Positions 7,936-17,200 of a stretch of DNA of 48,237 nt are shown piece after piece. Made by a program: the position numbers and the translations under genes. The stretch is from positions 1 to 48,237 of the forward strand of contig JBEEOW010000027.1 in the NCBI GenBank assembly GCA_041191405.1. Direction: 5' to 3'. The first letter of the stretch is position 1. Each line of letters begins with the position of its first letter. The notes beneath the pieces were generated by a model. It was not told the DNA's origin, searched no databases, and was given only the letters and a program-made list of their open reading frames with translations. The stretch is from JBEEOW01 sp041191405. Its GTDB lineage: Bacteria > Bacteroidota > Bacteroidia > Cytophagales > UBA9547.

Positions 7936-8799
7936 TTATTGATAAATAATATTTATATATTTTAACCTATTCACATCAACCATATACGAACTTTCTTTAT
8001 CAATTCTTAAATTAAAATTAGGGATTTCAATTTCATCTAAATTCTGTTGTGAACTTTCTTTTAAATTTAAATTCAATGTTTTTATACTTCCAAACTGTCT
8101 AAAACTTACATCAGAATTATAAAATAAATTTACATTTAAGCTGTGGTTATAATTATAATTTGAATAAGTACTTTCAGAATTAGTAACGGCGTCCTCATAT
8201 TCATACTCTTCAACAACTTCAACAGGTTGTTCATTGTTAATATTATCTAAATTACTAGTATCTTTGATATAAGGAGCTTGAAACTCAAAATGCCCCCACT
8301 TACAAGTTACATTCAAATCATTAATACGTTTTTCATCATTAATCAACTCTAATGTAACAGTTCCTCCAATAGCTAAAACATTATTTATATTGGATTTCAA
8401 ATGAACAGATACATGTTTCTCTTCCGGACTAAATTCCTTTTCTGGATTATTAACATCAGGAATAAAATTGTCAATACTATCTTTTTTAAAGTCGTAATTA
8501 ACAATTAATTTATTACCTACTACCCTAAACTTCACATATTTGTATGTACTTGTATCCATTGATATTCTACTCAATGAATCATTAATAACGACATCCAATT
8601 TAATTGCACTTTTTCTACTATTTAACTCAATATCATTAATAATACCCAATGATGCTCGCTTATATTGTGCTTCTTCTTGAGCTCTTAAATCAATAATATC
8701 TCCTGCATTAATTTTAAACCTTAGTGCCAATAAAAACACTATTGGTATAAGTAACACTACAATATTACCTGCTATAAATATAATGGTCGACTTTTTCAT
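7936..8799 (-). CDS. Membrane-anchored beta-rich hypothetical protein of the ABC operon
   Basis: The 287-residue protein has one N-terminal membrane helix (about residues 5-26, an uncleaved anchor) and a long, beta-rich, Asn/Ser-rich extracytoplasmic part. An acidic Tyr-rich linker (VVEEYEYED) lies near residues 195-205. Repeated short strands such as LNLNLKE resemble the beta-solenoid GIN-type adhesin heads common in Bacteroidota, but I cannot confirm membership. Its start overlaps the stop of the GntR gene by 4 nt, so it is the last cistron of the ABC/GntR operon. It probably acts with that transporter at the cell envelope; this is inferred from position. Confidence 0.65.
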   Translation of the reverse strand: MKKSTIIFIAGNIVVLLIPIVFLLALRFKINAGDIIDLRAQEEAQYKRASLGIINDIELNSRKSAIKLDVVINDSLSRISMDTSTYKYVKFRVVGNKLIVNYDFKKDSIDNFIPDVNNPEKEFSPEEKHVSVHLKSNINNVLAIGGTVTLELINDEKRINDLNVTCKWGHFEFQAPYIKDTSNLDNINNEQPVEVVEEYEYEDAVTNSESTYSNYNYNHSLNVNLFYNSDVSFRQFGSIKTLNLNLKESSQQNLDEIEIPNFNLRIDKESSYMVDVNRLKYINIIYQ

Positions 8800-9143
8800 T
8801 TGCTTAAATATTGTTTGTAAGCAACCTCAAATTCAGTTATTGAAATATTGAATAGTTGCATTTTTTCAAAAGTATTGTTCAGTTCTTGATTTAAAACTTT
8901 GTCTTTTCTATAAATAATTGAAAGTTCTAAAGCATTTGTAGATAAAATATATTTTGCATCATTTTTGTTCAAAATTCCCTTTTCAAGCAAAATTTCAAAT
9001 GCTTTTGATACAATATGTTTATTTACACCTGTTTCAAAAACATAATCTGTTTCTGAAATAATTGATGATTGAATTATTTCCTTTTTTATTATTTTATCAC
9101 AAATGTGGCTTGCCACTTTGAGGTATAAAGCTTCCTGCGACAT
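8796..9143 (-). CDS. GntR-family transcriptional regulator (YtrA-like)
   Basis: The protein is a short GntR-type regulator of about 115 residues. It has an N-terminal winged helix (SQEALYLKVASHICDKI, then HIVSKAFEILLEKGIL as the recognition part) and only a small helical C-terminal tail, as in the YtrA subfamily, rather than a large effector domain. I chose the ATG at 9143 rather than the longer frame from 9203. It begins just after the stop codon of the permease gene, and the MSQEALYLK start fits the family. YtrA-type regulators usually repress the ABC transporter operon that encodes them, so autoregulation of the 10889-7936 operon is likely. Confidence 0.8.
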   Translation of the reverse strand: MSQEALYLKVASHICDKIIKKEIIQSSIISETDYVFETGVNKHIVSKAFEILLEKGILNKNDAKYILSTNALELSIIYRKDKVLNQELNNTFEKMQLFNISITEFEVAYKQYLSK

Positions 9144-9144
9144 A

Positions 9145-10059
9145 CTAAACTTCTTTTTCTTTAAGTTTGAAATATGAACATGCAAGTAATACCACTGGTA
9201 CAAATAATATTAAAAAATAACCAGTAACCCAAAGCCAATTATCCGACAATTCAACTTCAAAAAGTCTGTCAAAATGTTCATTTTGCAAATAAGCAGTTTT
9301 TGGTTCACTAAATTTCCAATTTTGGGGCAATAACAATGATTTATTATTTAAAAATATCAAAGCATAGAAAAAATAAACCATACCAGTTACAAAGGCTAAA
9401 ATCAAGGTTTTAAAAAAAGCAAAACGGTTAAATAAAATTGAGCCATACATAAAATAAGCACAAATTGACACATATAAACTTGTAAAAAATGGATAAACTA
9501 CCGAATTTCCTTCTTTAAAATTACTAAAATGAAAAATTTGGGATGGATGAAAAGTTTTACCAATCATATCTTTGGGCAACCTAACTTTTAAATCTTGTAG
9601 ATAATCTTGATGTTCAATTCCTCTAATTATAAATGTTACTGGAATATCTATAATATAGAAAAGTAGAGTATAAGCTAACCAAAACAAAAAAATATGAACA
9701 ATCACCTCTGTTAACCATTTTTCTAATTGAGAAGCAGGTTTAATCAAGTAAAATATACCTTCACCTTTATTGCTAAAATTAACAAAACTTGTACACGAAA
9801 ATATTCCTCCAAAAATATACAAACCACCAATATAAAATACAGTTTGCATTGTTTCCCACTTTGTGGTAGCTATATCAAGTGTACCATTAATTAATTCGTC
9901 GTACCTAGCTCCAAAAGTTGTAGTTGATAGCACAATTACATTCACTATTAAACCAATAAAAAACATACCTATAGCATAATACAAGTATTTTTGTTTATGT
10001 TCAACTATATGATTTTTAAGTAATAAAGTCAGCCTGGCAATGTTTAAAGTATCGCTCAT
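9145..10059 (-). CDS. ABC transporter permease
   Basis: The 304-residue protein has about six hydrophobic segments (near residues 24-45, 70-90, 110-130, 190-205, 210-232 and 275-298) and no ATP-binding motif. It fits an ABC-2 type exporter permease. Its start codon overlaps the stop of the ATPase gene by one base (ATGA arrangement at 10059), so the two are translationally coupled and presumably form one transporter. The substrate is unknown. The adjacent YtrA-like regulator makes an envelope-stress or antimicrobial-peptide exporter a reasonable guess, not a demonstrated role. Confidence 0.8.
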   Translation of the reverse strand: MSDTLNIARLTLLLKNHIVEHKQKYLYYAIGMFFIGLIVNVIVLSTTTFGARYDELINGTLDIATTKWETMQTVFYIGGLYIFGGIFSCTSFVNFSNKGEGIFYLIKPASQLEKWLTEVIVHIFLFWLAYTLLFYIIDIPVTFIIRGIEHQDYLQDLKVRLPKDMIGKTFHPSQIFHFSNFKEGNSVVYPFFTSLYVSICAYFMYGSILFNRFAFFKTLILAFVTGMVYFFYALIFLNNKSLLLPQNWKFSEPKTAYLQNEHFDRLFEVELSDNWLWVTGYFLILFVPVVLLACSYFKLKEKEV

Positions 10060-10889
10060 TATTTAAATAATTTATTGATTGCTAAAGGATTAATCATTAT
10101 GGCTTTATAAAGTGTTTCTAAATCAACTTTCGATTCTTCGCCAGAGTTATTGAACAATACTTCGTTTAACCCATTTAAAGTTTCTTCTGAAAAAACTACT
10201 TCTTCTTTAGGAGAATGGTGTAAACTGTATTTAAAACTCAATTTTTTACCAACATCAGTCAATGAAGCATTAAACAAAATACTTCCATTGTCAATTACCG
10301 AAATTCTATCAACTAAATTTTCAATATCCTTCACTTGATGTGTACTGATAATGATACATTTATCAGGAGATATTACGGAAGCCATCACTTTTTTAAACTG
10401 ACTTTTACTCACAATATCAAGCCCGTTGGTTGGTTCGTCCATCAAAAGTAATTCGGTATTTGTAGCCAAACTAAAAGCTATTAAAGCCTTTTTCTTTTGT
10501 CCCATACTCATTTGGTCTAATCGAGAAGAAACAGGAATTTCAAATTCAGCAATATACTTTTCGAAATCAGTTTTACTAAATTTTGGGTAAAATGGAGCAA
10601 GTGTTGCAATAAAATCATTAATTTTTACTGAAGGAACAAAAAAATCTTCAGGCAACATAAATACCTTACTCAACATGGTTGGGTTTCTAAGTGTTGATTT
10701 ATAACCAACTACATCAATAGTCCCTGATTTAGGCTTTAATAAACCACAAATATTTTTAAATAAAGTACTTTTTCCTGTACCGTTTTTGCCTAATAAACCA
10801 TAAATATTACCTGCTTCAAAAGTAATATCCAAGCCATTAAATACATTTTTCTTTTTGTATGAATAATGTAATTGTTGAATTTGAACCAT
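10059..10889 (-). CDS. ABC transporter ATP-binding protein
   Basis: The 276-residue ATPase has Walker A GKNGTGKST at residues 34-42, a degenerate signature MSMGQ at 127-131 in place of LSGGQ, Walker B LLLMDEPTNGLD around 147-158, and the H-loop IISTHQ near 182-187. It is the first gene of a four-gene operon that continues with permease, GntR regulator and an anchored unknown protein. The arrangement parallels the ytr operon of Firmicutes, although there the regulator comes first. It energises export of an unknown substrate. Confidence 0.93.
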   Translation of the reverse strand: MVQIQQLHYSYKKKNVFNGLDITFEAGNIYGLLGKNGTGKSTLFKNICGLLKPKSGTIDVVGYKSTLRNPTMLSKVFMLPEDFFVPSVKINDFIATLAPFYPKFSKTDFEKYIAEFEIPVSSRLDQMSMGQKKKALIAFSLATNTELLLMDEPTNGLDIVSKSQFKKVMASVISPDKCIIISTHQVKDIENLVDRISVIDNGSILFNASLTDVGKKLSFKYSLHHSPKEEVVFSEETLNGLNEVLFNNSGEESKVDLETLYKAIMINPLAINKLFK

Positions 10890-11021
10890 GAAATTAAACT
10901 TAAAAACTGTTTTTGTTGAGAAAGAGGAAGTTTATAATTTTAAAACCTATCACTTACTATTGCTAATAAACGAAAAATAAACATTAAAACGTATGTCAAC
11001 TTAACAAAAGTATATAAAAAC

Positions 11022-11055
11022 AAAAAACCGCACTAAGTAAGTAACTTAATGCGGT
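11022..11055 (-). terminator. Rho-independent terminator of tRNA-Asp
   Basis: Read on the minus strand, the tRNA 3' end runs directly into a hairpin (ACCGCATTAAG pairing with CTTAGTGCGGT, one bulge or mismatch) followed by a T run at 11027-11022. The first stem bases overlap the last bases of the tRNA. Confidence 0.8.
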
Positions 11056-11125
11056 CCGGACGGGACTCGAACCCGCGACCTCCGCCGTGACAGGGCGGCA
11101 TTCTAACCAACTGAACTACCGAACC
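11052..11125 (-). tRNA. tRNA-Asp (anticodon GUC)
   Basis: This is a 74-nt cloverleaf on the reverse strand. The acceptor is GGTTCGG/CCGGACC with one G-T pair, the D arm includes GTTC and a GGTT loop, the anticodon stem is GCCGC with loop CTGTCAC (anticodon GTC), and the T arm is CGGG-TTCGAGT-CCCG. The discriminator is G73 and CCA is not encoded. All stems pair well. Confidence 0.95.
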
Positions 11126-11243
11126 GTATGTCCCTTGATTGCTTTTGGGATTACAAAGGTACGACAATGTTTTACTTTTCCCAACAAAACGGGCTTTATT
11201 TTAAGTTATTTTTAAAATAATTTTCAGTAAAACTTATAACTAC

Positions 11244-11468
11244 TTAAAAATCATATATTGTACTTCTTCTCCTTCTCAAAAATTTTCTTGTATCTAACAA
11301 GAATGCCATTGCCAAATAGATTATTATTGGCGAACCAAAGGTAAAAAACGACAAATAAATATAAAATAAACGAACGCTACTGGTGGCAATTCCTAATTTA
11401 TCGGCCCAGTAATTACAAACACCAAATAGCTTATTCTCTAGTAATGATTGTATTTTTTTCGCTAACAT
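11244..11468 (-). CDS. Small PspC-domain membrane protein
   Basis: The 74-residue protein matches the PspC pattern: an N-terminal GVCNYWADKLGI segment (where the family has GVCAGLAEYFGI-like sequence), a V-R-L-F-Y step, then one hydrophobic helix (about residues 40-58) and a basic Arg-rich tail. Proteins of this type sit in the inner membrane and take part in envelope-stress sensing, or act as small modulators. It is monocistronic between tRNA-Asp and a heptamer repeat array. Assignment is from the visible motif; the specific role is unknown. Confidence 0.75.
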   Translation of the reverse strand: MLAKKIQSLLENKLFGVCNYWADKLGIATSSVRLFYIYLSFFTFGSPIIIYLAMAFLLDTRKFLRRRRSTIYDF

Positions 11469-11550
11469 ATTATTTATTAAGGTTTTGAAACACTAATATA
11501 CTATATTTTTATTATCAAATAATAAATTTTAGATGAATTTTAGTTGTTGA

Positions 11551-11585
11551 GAGTTAAGAGTAAAGAGTAAAGGGTTCAGAGTTTT
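11551..11585. repeat. Heptamer array (GAGTNAA family)
   Basis: Five consecutive 7-nt units (GAGTTAA, GAGTAAA, GAGTAAA, GGGTTCA, GAGTTTT) lie between the M16 homologue and the PspC-like gene. They belong to the window-wide heptamer family. Confidence 0.7.
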
Positions 11586-11624
11586 TAGTGTTATTATATA
11601 TTTAACGCATCAACTCTTGAACAT

Positions 11625-12899
11625 TTACCCAACACTCAACACTAACATACTTTCAATATTAAAATACTTATTTGCTATCGTTTGAATTTTTTCGACTGAA
11701 ATATTTTTTATTCCATTGAAATAATTCTCAAAATAACTATACTCCAACCCGTTGAAATAAAGCATTTTAAACTTATCCATTTGTTGAAAAGAAGTTGAAA
11801 TATTATTCAAATAAGAACCTAGCATATAATTGCGAAGTATATTTAACTCCTCTTCCGAAACTGGTTCGTTCTTCAATTTTTCAAATTCAATCTCAATTTG
11901 AACTAATGTATCAGCTAAGGCTTCTTTCTTAATATCTGCACCTATCAACATGTAACTCGATTGATTTAAAAAATTTATTTGAGAGCTAATTCCATAAGTA
12001 TATCCTTTATCCTCTCTAATATTTTTCATTAATCTTGAACCAAAAAAACCACCTAAAAGCTCATTTGTAATGATGAAATCAATATGGTCATCATCATGCC
12101 TCGACATTACGTGACGTCCAATTCTGATAGATGTTTGCAATGCTTCATCTTTACTTAAATGAATAGTTTTATGTGATAAATTTTTAACTATAAAACTCTG
12201 TTTTTCTAACTTATTATATAAAACTCCACCAAAATATTTATTTAACAAAGCAACAACCTCACTTTCATTAAATGAACCAGCAACCATAATAGATGCGCCA
12301 TTAAGTTTTTGAATAAATTGCTGATAATAATCAAATACCTGTGATCTTGTTAAGTTTTTTAAATCATCAGTTGATAATGAATATCCATAAGGATGTCCAT
12401 TTTCATATAAATTTGCTTTAAAAGCTTTTGTAGCTAAATAGGATGTTTTTTCCTCGTTAACTTTCAAACTCTGGGTACTTATATTAATAAGTTTTTCAAA
12501 TTCTTTTTCAGGAAAAATTGAATTAAAAATTATATCAGCTAATGTAGGTAACAAAATAGATAAGAAATCATTCAAACAGTACAATGTTATGTTTATTCTG
12601 TCAATACCATGATGTAACTCTAAAAATGCACCTTTTGAAGCTACTTCTTCTGCAATTTGGTTTGCTGATAATTTAGATGTTCCTTCATTTAACATTTTTA
12701 ATGCTATCTGAGAAACTCCAGGCACAGTATCAAATCGTGTTCCTGCCTCAATAATCCATTCAATTCTTACAATTTTTTGACTACCACTACTTAAAGTATA
12801 TACTGGCATTCCGTTATTCAATAAATATTTTGTTGTTTGAGGCAAAGCAAAATATGTTATTTCTTTTGATTGTGGAATTTGGGTTCTATCTAATGTCAT
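11625..12899 (-). CDS. M16-family peptidase homologue lacking the zinc motif
   Basis: M16 (pitrilysin/processing-peptidase) proteins work as pairs of half-clams. The catalytic half carries HxxEH. In this protein the corresponding N-terminal place reads QIALK before MLNEGT, so the zinc-binding His and Glu residues are missing. The later R/Y element is present (IREDKGYTYGI), which is typical of the non-catalytic partner. I take ATG at 12899 as the start (about 424 residues) because the extension up to 12947 is low-complexity and unlike the family's N terminus. It lies downstream of porV behind a terminator, and no catalytic partner gene is in the window, although such pairs are usually adjacent. 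It is probably a non-catalytic subunit or a repurposed scaffold. Confidence 0.85.
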   Translation of the reverse strand: MTLDRTQIPQSKEITYFALPQTTKYLLNNGMPVYTLSSGSQKIVRIEWIIEAGTRFDTVPGVSQIALKMLNEGTSKLSANQIAEEVASKGAFLELHHGIDRINITLYCLNDFLSILLPTLADIIFNSIFPEKEFEKLINISTQSLKVNEEKTSYLATKAFKANLYENGHPYGYSLSTDDLKNLTRSQVFDYYQQFIQKLNGASIMVAGSFNESEVVALLNKYFGGVLYNKLEKQSFIVKNLSHKTIHLSKDEALQTSIRIGRHVMSRHDDDHIDFIITNELLGGFFGSRLMKNIREDKGYTYGISSQINFLNQSSYMLIGADIKKEALADTLVQIEIEFEKLKNEPVSEEELNILRNYMLGSYLNNISTSFQQMDKFKMLYFNGLEYSYFENYFNGIKNISVEKIQTIANKYFNIESMLVLSVG

Positions 12900-12960
12900 T
12901 ATTATTATTGAAATAAAATTATTATTTAATTGATTTACTTTTTTCAAGAATGAATAAAGT

Positions 12961-12994
12961 AAAAAAGCGGACGGTATAATATACCGACCGCTTT
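12961..12994 (-). terminator. Rho-independent terminator after porV
   Basis: Read on the minus strand, a GC-rich hairpin (AAAGCGGTCGGTATA pairing with TATACCGTCCGCTTT, apart from one mismatched base) ends in a T run at 12966-12961. It lies 22 nt past the porV stop codon and separates porV from the M16 gene. Confidence 0.85.
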
Positions 12995-13016
12995 AAATAT
13001 CCTAAAACTCTGTTAA

Positions 13017-14258
13017 TTATTGAGTTACAGATTTTGATTCTTTATCAAAATTAAATCCAAGTGTAAATCTTAATGTATTTGCTAGTGGATTATTTTGCTG
13101 AAATGATGTTAAATATGCAATATCAAGATTAAATACTTGGTATTTAAATCCAAAACCTATTGTCATGTATTTTCTATTCCCCTTTAACTTACTTTCATTA
13201 AAATAACCTCCTCTTATTGCAAAAACGTTATTGTAAAGATACTCAACCCCTCCTGCTAAAGTAAACTCTTTCATTTCTTCTGAAAAACCACCTGGAGCAT
13301 CATTAAATGAACCAAAAATACTGCTAAATAATGGTCTATCAGGATTTTTACCATAAGCTATTACTTTATTACCATTCAATACAGAGTCAGCATTTTGAGT
13401 AGATGAGTTTACACTTTTAAAATATACTGGCTGAGATGGTACCATCAATTTGTTGGCATCTAACGAAAAGGTAACTTTATTATAAAGATCTATTTCATGT
13501 GTAAACGAAGTACCTAATCTTAAATTGGCAGGTAAATAATCTCTCTGTGAATCATTACTGTAAGAAATCCTTGCTCCAACATTAGAAATATTTAAACCAA
13601 ACGACAATTTATCTTTTGCTCCTTGCACATTAATTGGCATGGTATAATAAGCGCCAACATCGGCAGCTGCCGACTGACCAGGTTTGCCTGGCTCATTACT
13701 TCCTGATGTAGTAATACTACCAACCAAATTTGAATAAATATATTTTATAGAAACCCCAATTCCCAAATTATCGGATAATTTACGGCTATAAGAAGGTGCT
13801 ATTGCAAATTCATTTGGAGAAAATTTGTTCAAATTATTACCTGAATTATCAGTAAATTGAATACTTCCCATGTCAAAATATTGCATAGAAAGCGAAATAA
13901 CCTCTTGTTTACTTAATTTATAATATCCTGACACATTTGAAAGTGCCATATCATTTACTAATGTCCTTAACCAAGGATTATAAGAAATTGATGCACCATA
14001 ACCTTTATCGATAAATGACAAGGCTCCAATATTCCAGTGAGCCGAATTTGCATCTGGAGTAGTAGCAACACCTACATCTGCCATTGCACCATGTCGAGCA
14101 TCTGGAGTTATATTTAAAAATGGAACTGCTGTTGAAATTGGTCTTGCTTCAGCTAATTGTTGACCTGCTAACTCTGATGGGTCTGTAATTTGGCCAAAAG
14201 CAATTGTTGAAAAAGAAAACAATGAAAGTACAAATCCTTTGCTAACGAAACTATTCAT
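13017..14258 (-). CDS. porV: Type IX secretion outer-membrane protein PorV
   Basis: PorV is the outer-membrane beta-barrel that collects type IX cargo from the translocon and hands it to the PorU sortase. The 413-residue product has a cleavable signal peptide (about 1-22, ending AFG). Next comes the family's conserved start of the mature protein, PFLNITPDARHGAMAD near residues 46-61, then DANSAHWN. The long remainder of alternating strands ends in a strand with a terminal hydrophobic pattern (LRFTLGFNFD). It lies 4 nt downstream of porU on the same strand, as commonly found, so the pair is co-transcribed. Identification is firm. Confidence 0.95.
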   Translation of the reverse strand: MNSFVSKGFVLSLFSFSTIAFGQITDPSELAGQQLAEARPISTAVPFLNITPDARHGAMADVGVATTPDANSAHWNIGALSFIDKGYGASISYNPWLRTLVNDMALSNVSGYYKLSKQEVISLSMQYFDMGSIQFTDNSGNNLNKFSPNEFAIAPSYSRKLSDNLGIGVSIKYIYSNLVGSITTSGSNEPGKPGQSAAADVGAYYTMPINVQGAKDKLSFGLNISNVGARISYSNDSQRDYLPANLRLGTSFTHEIDLYNKVTFSLDANKLMVPSQPVYFKSVNSSTQNADSVLNGNKVIAYGKNPDRPLFSSIFGSFNDAPGGFSEEMKEFTLAGGVEYLYNNVFAIRGGYFNESKLKGNRKYMTIGFGFKYQVFNLDIAYLTSFQQNNPLANTLRFTLGFNFDKESKSVTQ

Positions 14259-14262
14259 ATTA

Positions 14263-17200
14263 TTAATTAAGAATTACCAATTTTTCGTAAGTATGCGTTT
14301 CTGAATTATCTCTTTTTGAGCGAACACTTACCTTATAAACGTAAACACCTTTACCTATATTGTCTCCGTAATCGTCTTTACCGTCCCAATTTAATTCAGA
14401 AAAATGAGATTTACTAATTATTGCTTCTGTTTGCAATGTTTTAATAAGTTTGCCAGAAGTTGTAAATACCTGAACTTGAACACTTAAATCTTCTCCTGCT
14501 CTATTATGATCAAAATGAAAATTTGTATTTGAAGTAAATGGATTTGGATAATTTAAAACATGACTTAATGCCAATTTTTCATCACTGGCAACTACAAAAT
14601 CAAGAGATGCTTCGCTTGAATTATTATAAGTATCCCATGCTTTTACTCTAATAGTTTGTTGACCAGGTTTTTCTAAATTCAATTGATAATCTACTCTTCC
14701 AGAAGTATAATCATCTTTTTTAGAAGAAAAGTATTTATTTAATACTATAACGTCTTTATCGTTATTATTTAAAACGCCCGACAATTCATGACCTATACCT
14801 GAACCTGTAATATTTATACCATTACTATCTGATATTAATGCTATAAGTTTTGGAGTATAGTTGGTAATTCCTCCGTTTACAAAACTTTCATCATTCATAA
14901 AAAGTTTAATTACAGGAGGTATATTGTCACTCTTAGCATTTTTTGAAGAACCCCCAATTAATATTTGGTTATTATAACCAGATGCATCGGTTGTTAAATT
15001 TGTTTCTTTGGCATATAAACTAATTTTACCATAATCAATTTGGTAAGAAATATCTTTAGGAACCACAAAAGAAAAATTAAAATCGCCATTTGCAACTGAA
15101 GCTTGCCCAGAGTAAATTATACTATTCAATGCTTTTACATTAGTTGCAATTGAACCATCTTGTCCTAAAGTTTTTATATTACTTTTTTTATCATAAACGG
15201 TAATATATAATGTTCCATTAAATGAGGATAATTTAACATTACTATTATCATTTATTTGCCCTTTAAAATTTACCTTTTCTAAAGCATTTAAAGTATCACT
15301 AGCTATTGGAGCATTATTAATACTTGTTAAGCTAATATTATTTTCAGCGTAAGCTAATTTCATTGATGGGTCACCTAATAATGCGTAATTTCTATTTACA
15401 ACATCATACAATGCATTGTTTTTTGTATAAACAACTGCATTCCCTAAACGAGGATATTTGCCATTTACTTTAGTAAAAATTACACTATAAAAAGCATTAT
15501 TTAATGCAAAATTACTGTTACTATAAACAGGTCTTGTAGTTGTTACAAGTCCAACACCAGCTCCATTTGGTGTTAATAAAATTTGTTCTCCTGCAGATTC
15601 AAATCCTGGATCATCATAAGTACCAAACTCACAAGTAGCAGTTACAAACAATGCTAGTTTATCAGTATTTTTCCAGGAAGTAATTTGTGGTATAGTTATT
15701 ACCCTTTTAACAGATAACTGAGCAGTACCACCATGCCCTGTATAATTGATTAATAAAGAACCGTTTTCAACTGCTTCATTTATTGCTTTATTACAATCAG
15801 GAGCCGAAACACCGTCAGGAGCTGTTTTAAAAGGAAAAGCATCAAGATAGATTTTATTAATATTGATACTTGGATTGATAGATTCTAAATTAGCTGCCAA
15901 CTGATCAGCTTGACTTAAATGCAAATTAGAATCACCTGCATCTGCAATAAAAGCAATGTTATTTTTCCAAGGATTATATGATACAGATTTGTTTGAATAA
16001 TTAATTAATTTAGCAACTACTGCCTCAGCTTGATCTACAGAATTACATGGAATTCGACCAATACCTAAATCTAAATAATAGTTTTCAGCTGGTGTTTCGC
16101 CCCATAAACCTTCATTTTCATCCATAAATCCAAAAAAATCATCACTAGAATAACTATTTACAGGATGTAAAGAATTTATTGATTCATAAACAGGTACATA
16201 ATTTGTATTTCCAGAAATTCTATTTTTATAATCATATGAGCAATCTCCAAATAACAAAACATATTCTAATGAATCTGGGCCACTTGAATTTTTATCATAT
16301 ATCATTTTTATAAAATCACGTATTGCTGTTATATCTTGATTTCCTGATGAAAATTCATTGTAAATATCTGTAACTGAAACAACTTGTACTGATAAATTAT
16401 CATTTGATTTTCTATGAGCTGCCAATTTATTTGCAGATGATAAAAATTTAGGGTGAGTTATGATTAATAAATTGCTTGGATTTAAGGCGTGCAAATTTTG
16501 ATTTAGTATTTTAACTACTGATAATGGACCACTAAATGAACTGCCAGAGAATGCTACAAATTCACGTATTGAATTGCTTGTTAAATAGCCAAAAATTGCT
16601 GAATCATTTTTTAATTCATATTCTTGACCTATTGCTTCAAGTGGGTTAGTTACATCCCAAATTCTAAGCGTATTTTGTACCCCTAAAATTGCAAAACTAG
16701 ATTCTATTTGATTACGAGAATCAATAGACCTAAATGATACTTGTCCATTGTAAAGCTTTAAATTCTTTTTGAAATTCAAATCAATGTAATTGATATAACC
16801 TGTTGCCGTAGGTTCAGAGGCTCTTTTGAATAAATAATTAAAGTTAAAAACTTCATTTCCTGGAATAGAAGCCACTATGTATTCAAAAGTATTTACTTTT
16901 TCGATTCCAATTGTAGTATAGGCAACCGAACCTGATTCATTCATAGTTTGGGTACCTAATGGTTTTGAATTCAAAGTAATATCAAAACTTATACTGCTTG
17001 AAGTAGGTCCTGTTGACTTACCTAAAACAGCAGAAGTAACATTTAAAATAGAATCTTTACATATACCATTTAAAGTAAATGACACATTTTGTTGGAAATT
17101 ATTATATAAATTCAAAGGTGAGCCATACCATTGACGCCCCGATTTTAATAAATTTACTTCGTCTTTTTCAAACGCAATTCTTTCATCAAAAGTAGTTTTC

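Noticed and set aside
8796..9203. Longer start at 9203 for the GntR gene
   Set aside because: It would overlap the permease coding region by about 60 nt, and the extension is Lys-rich and unlike a winged helix; ATG 9143 fits better.
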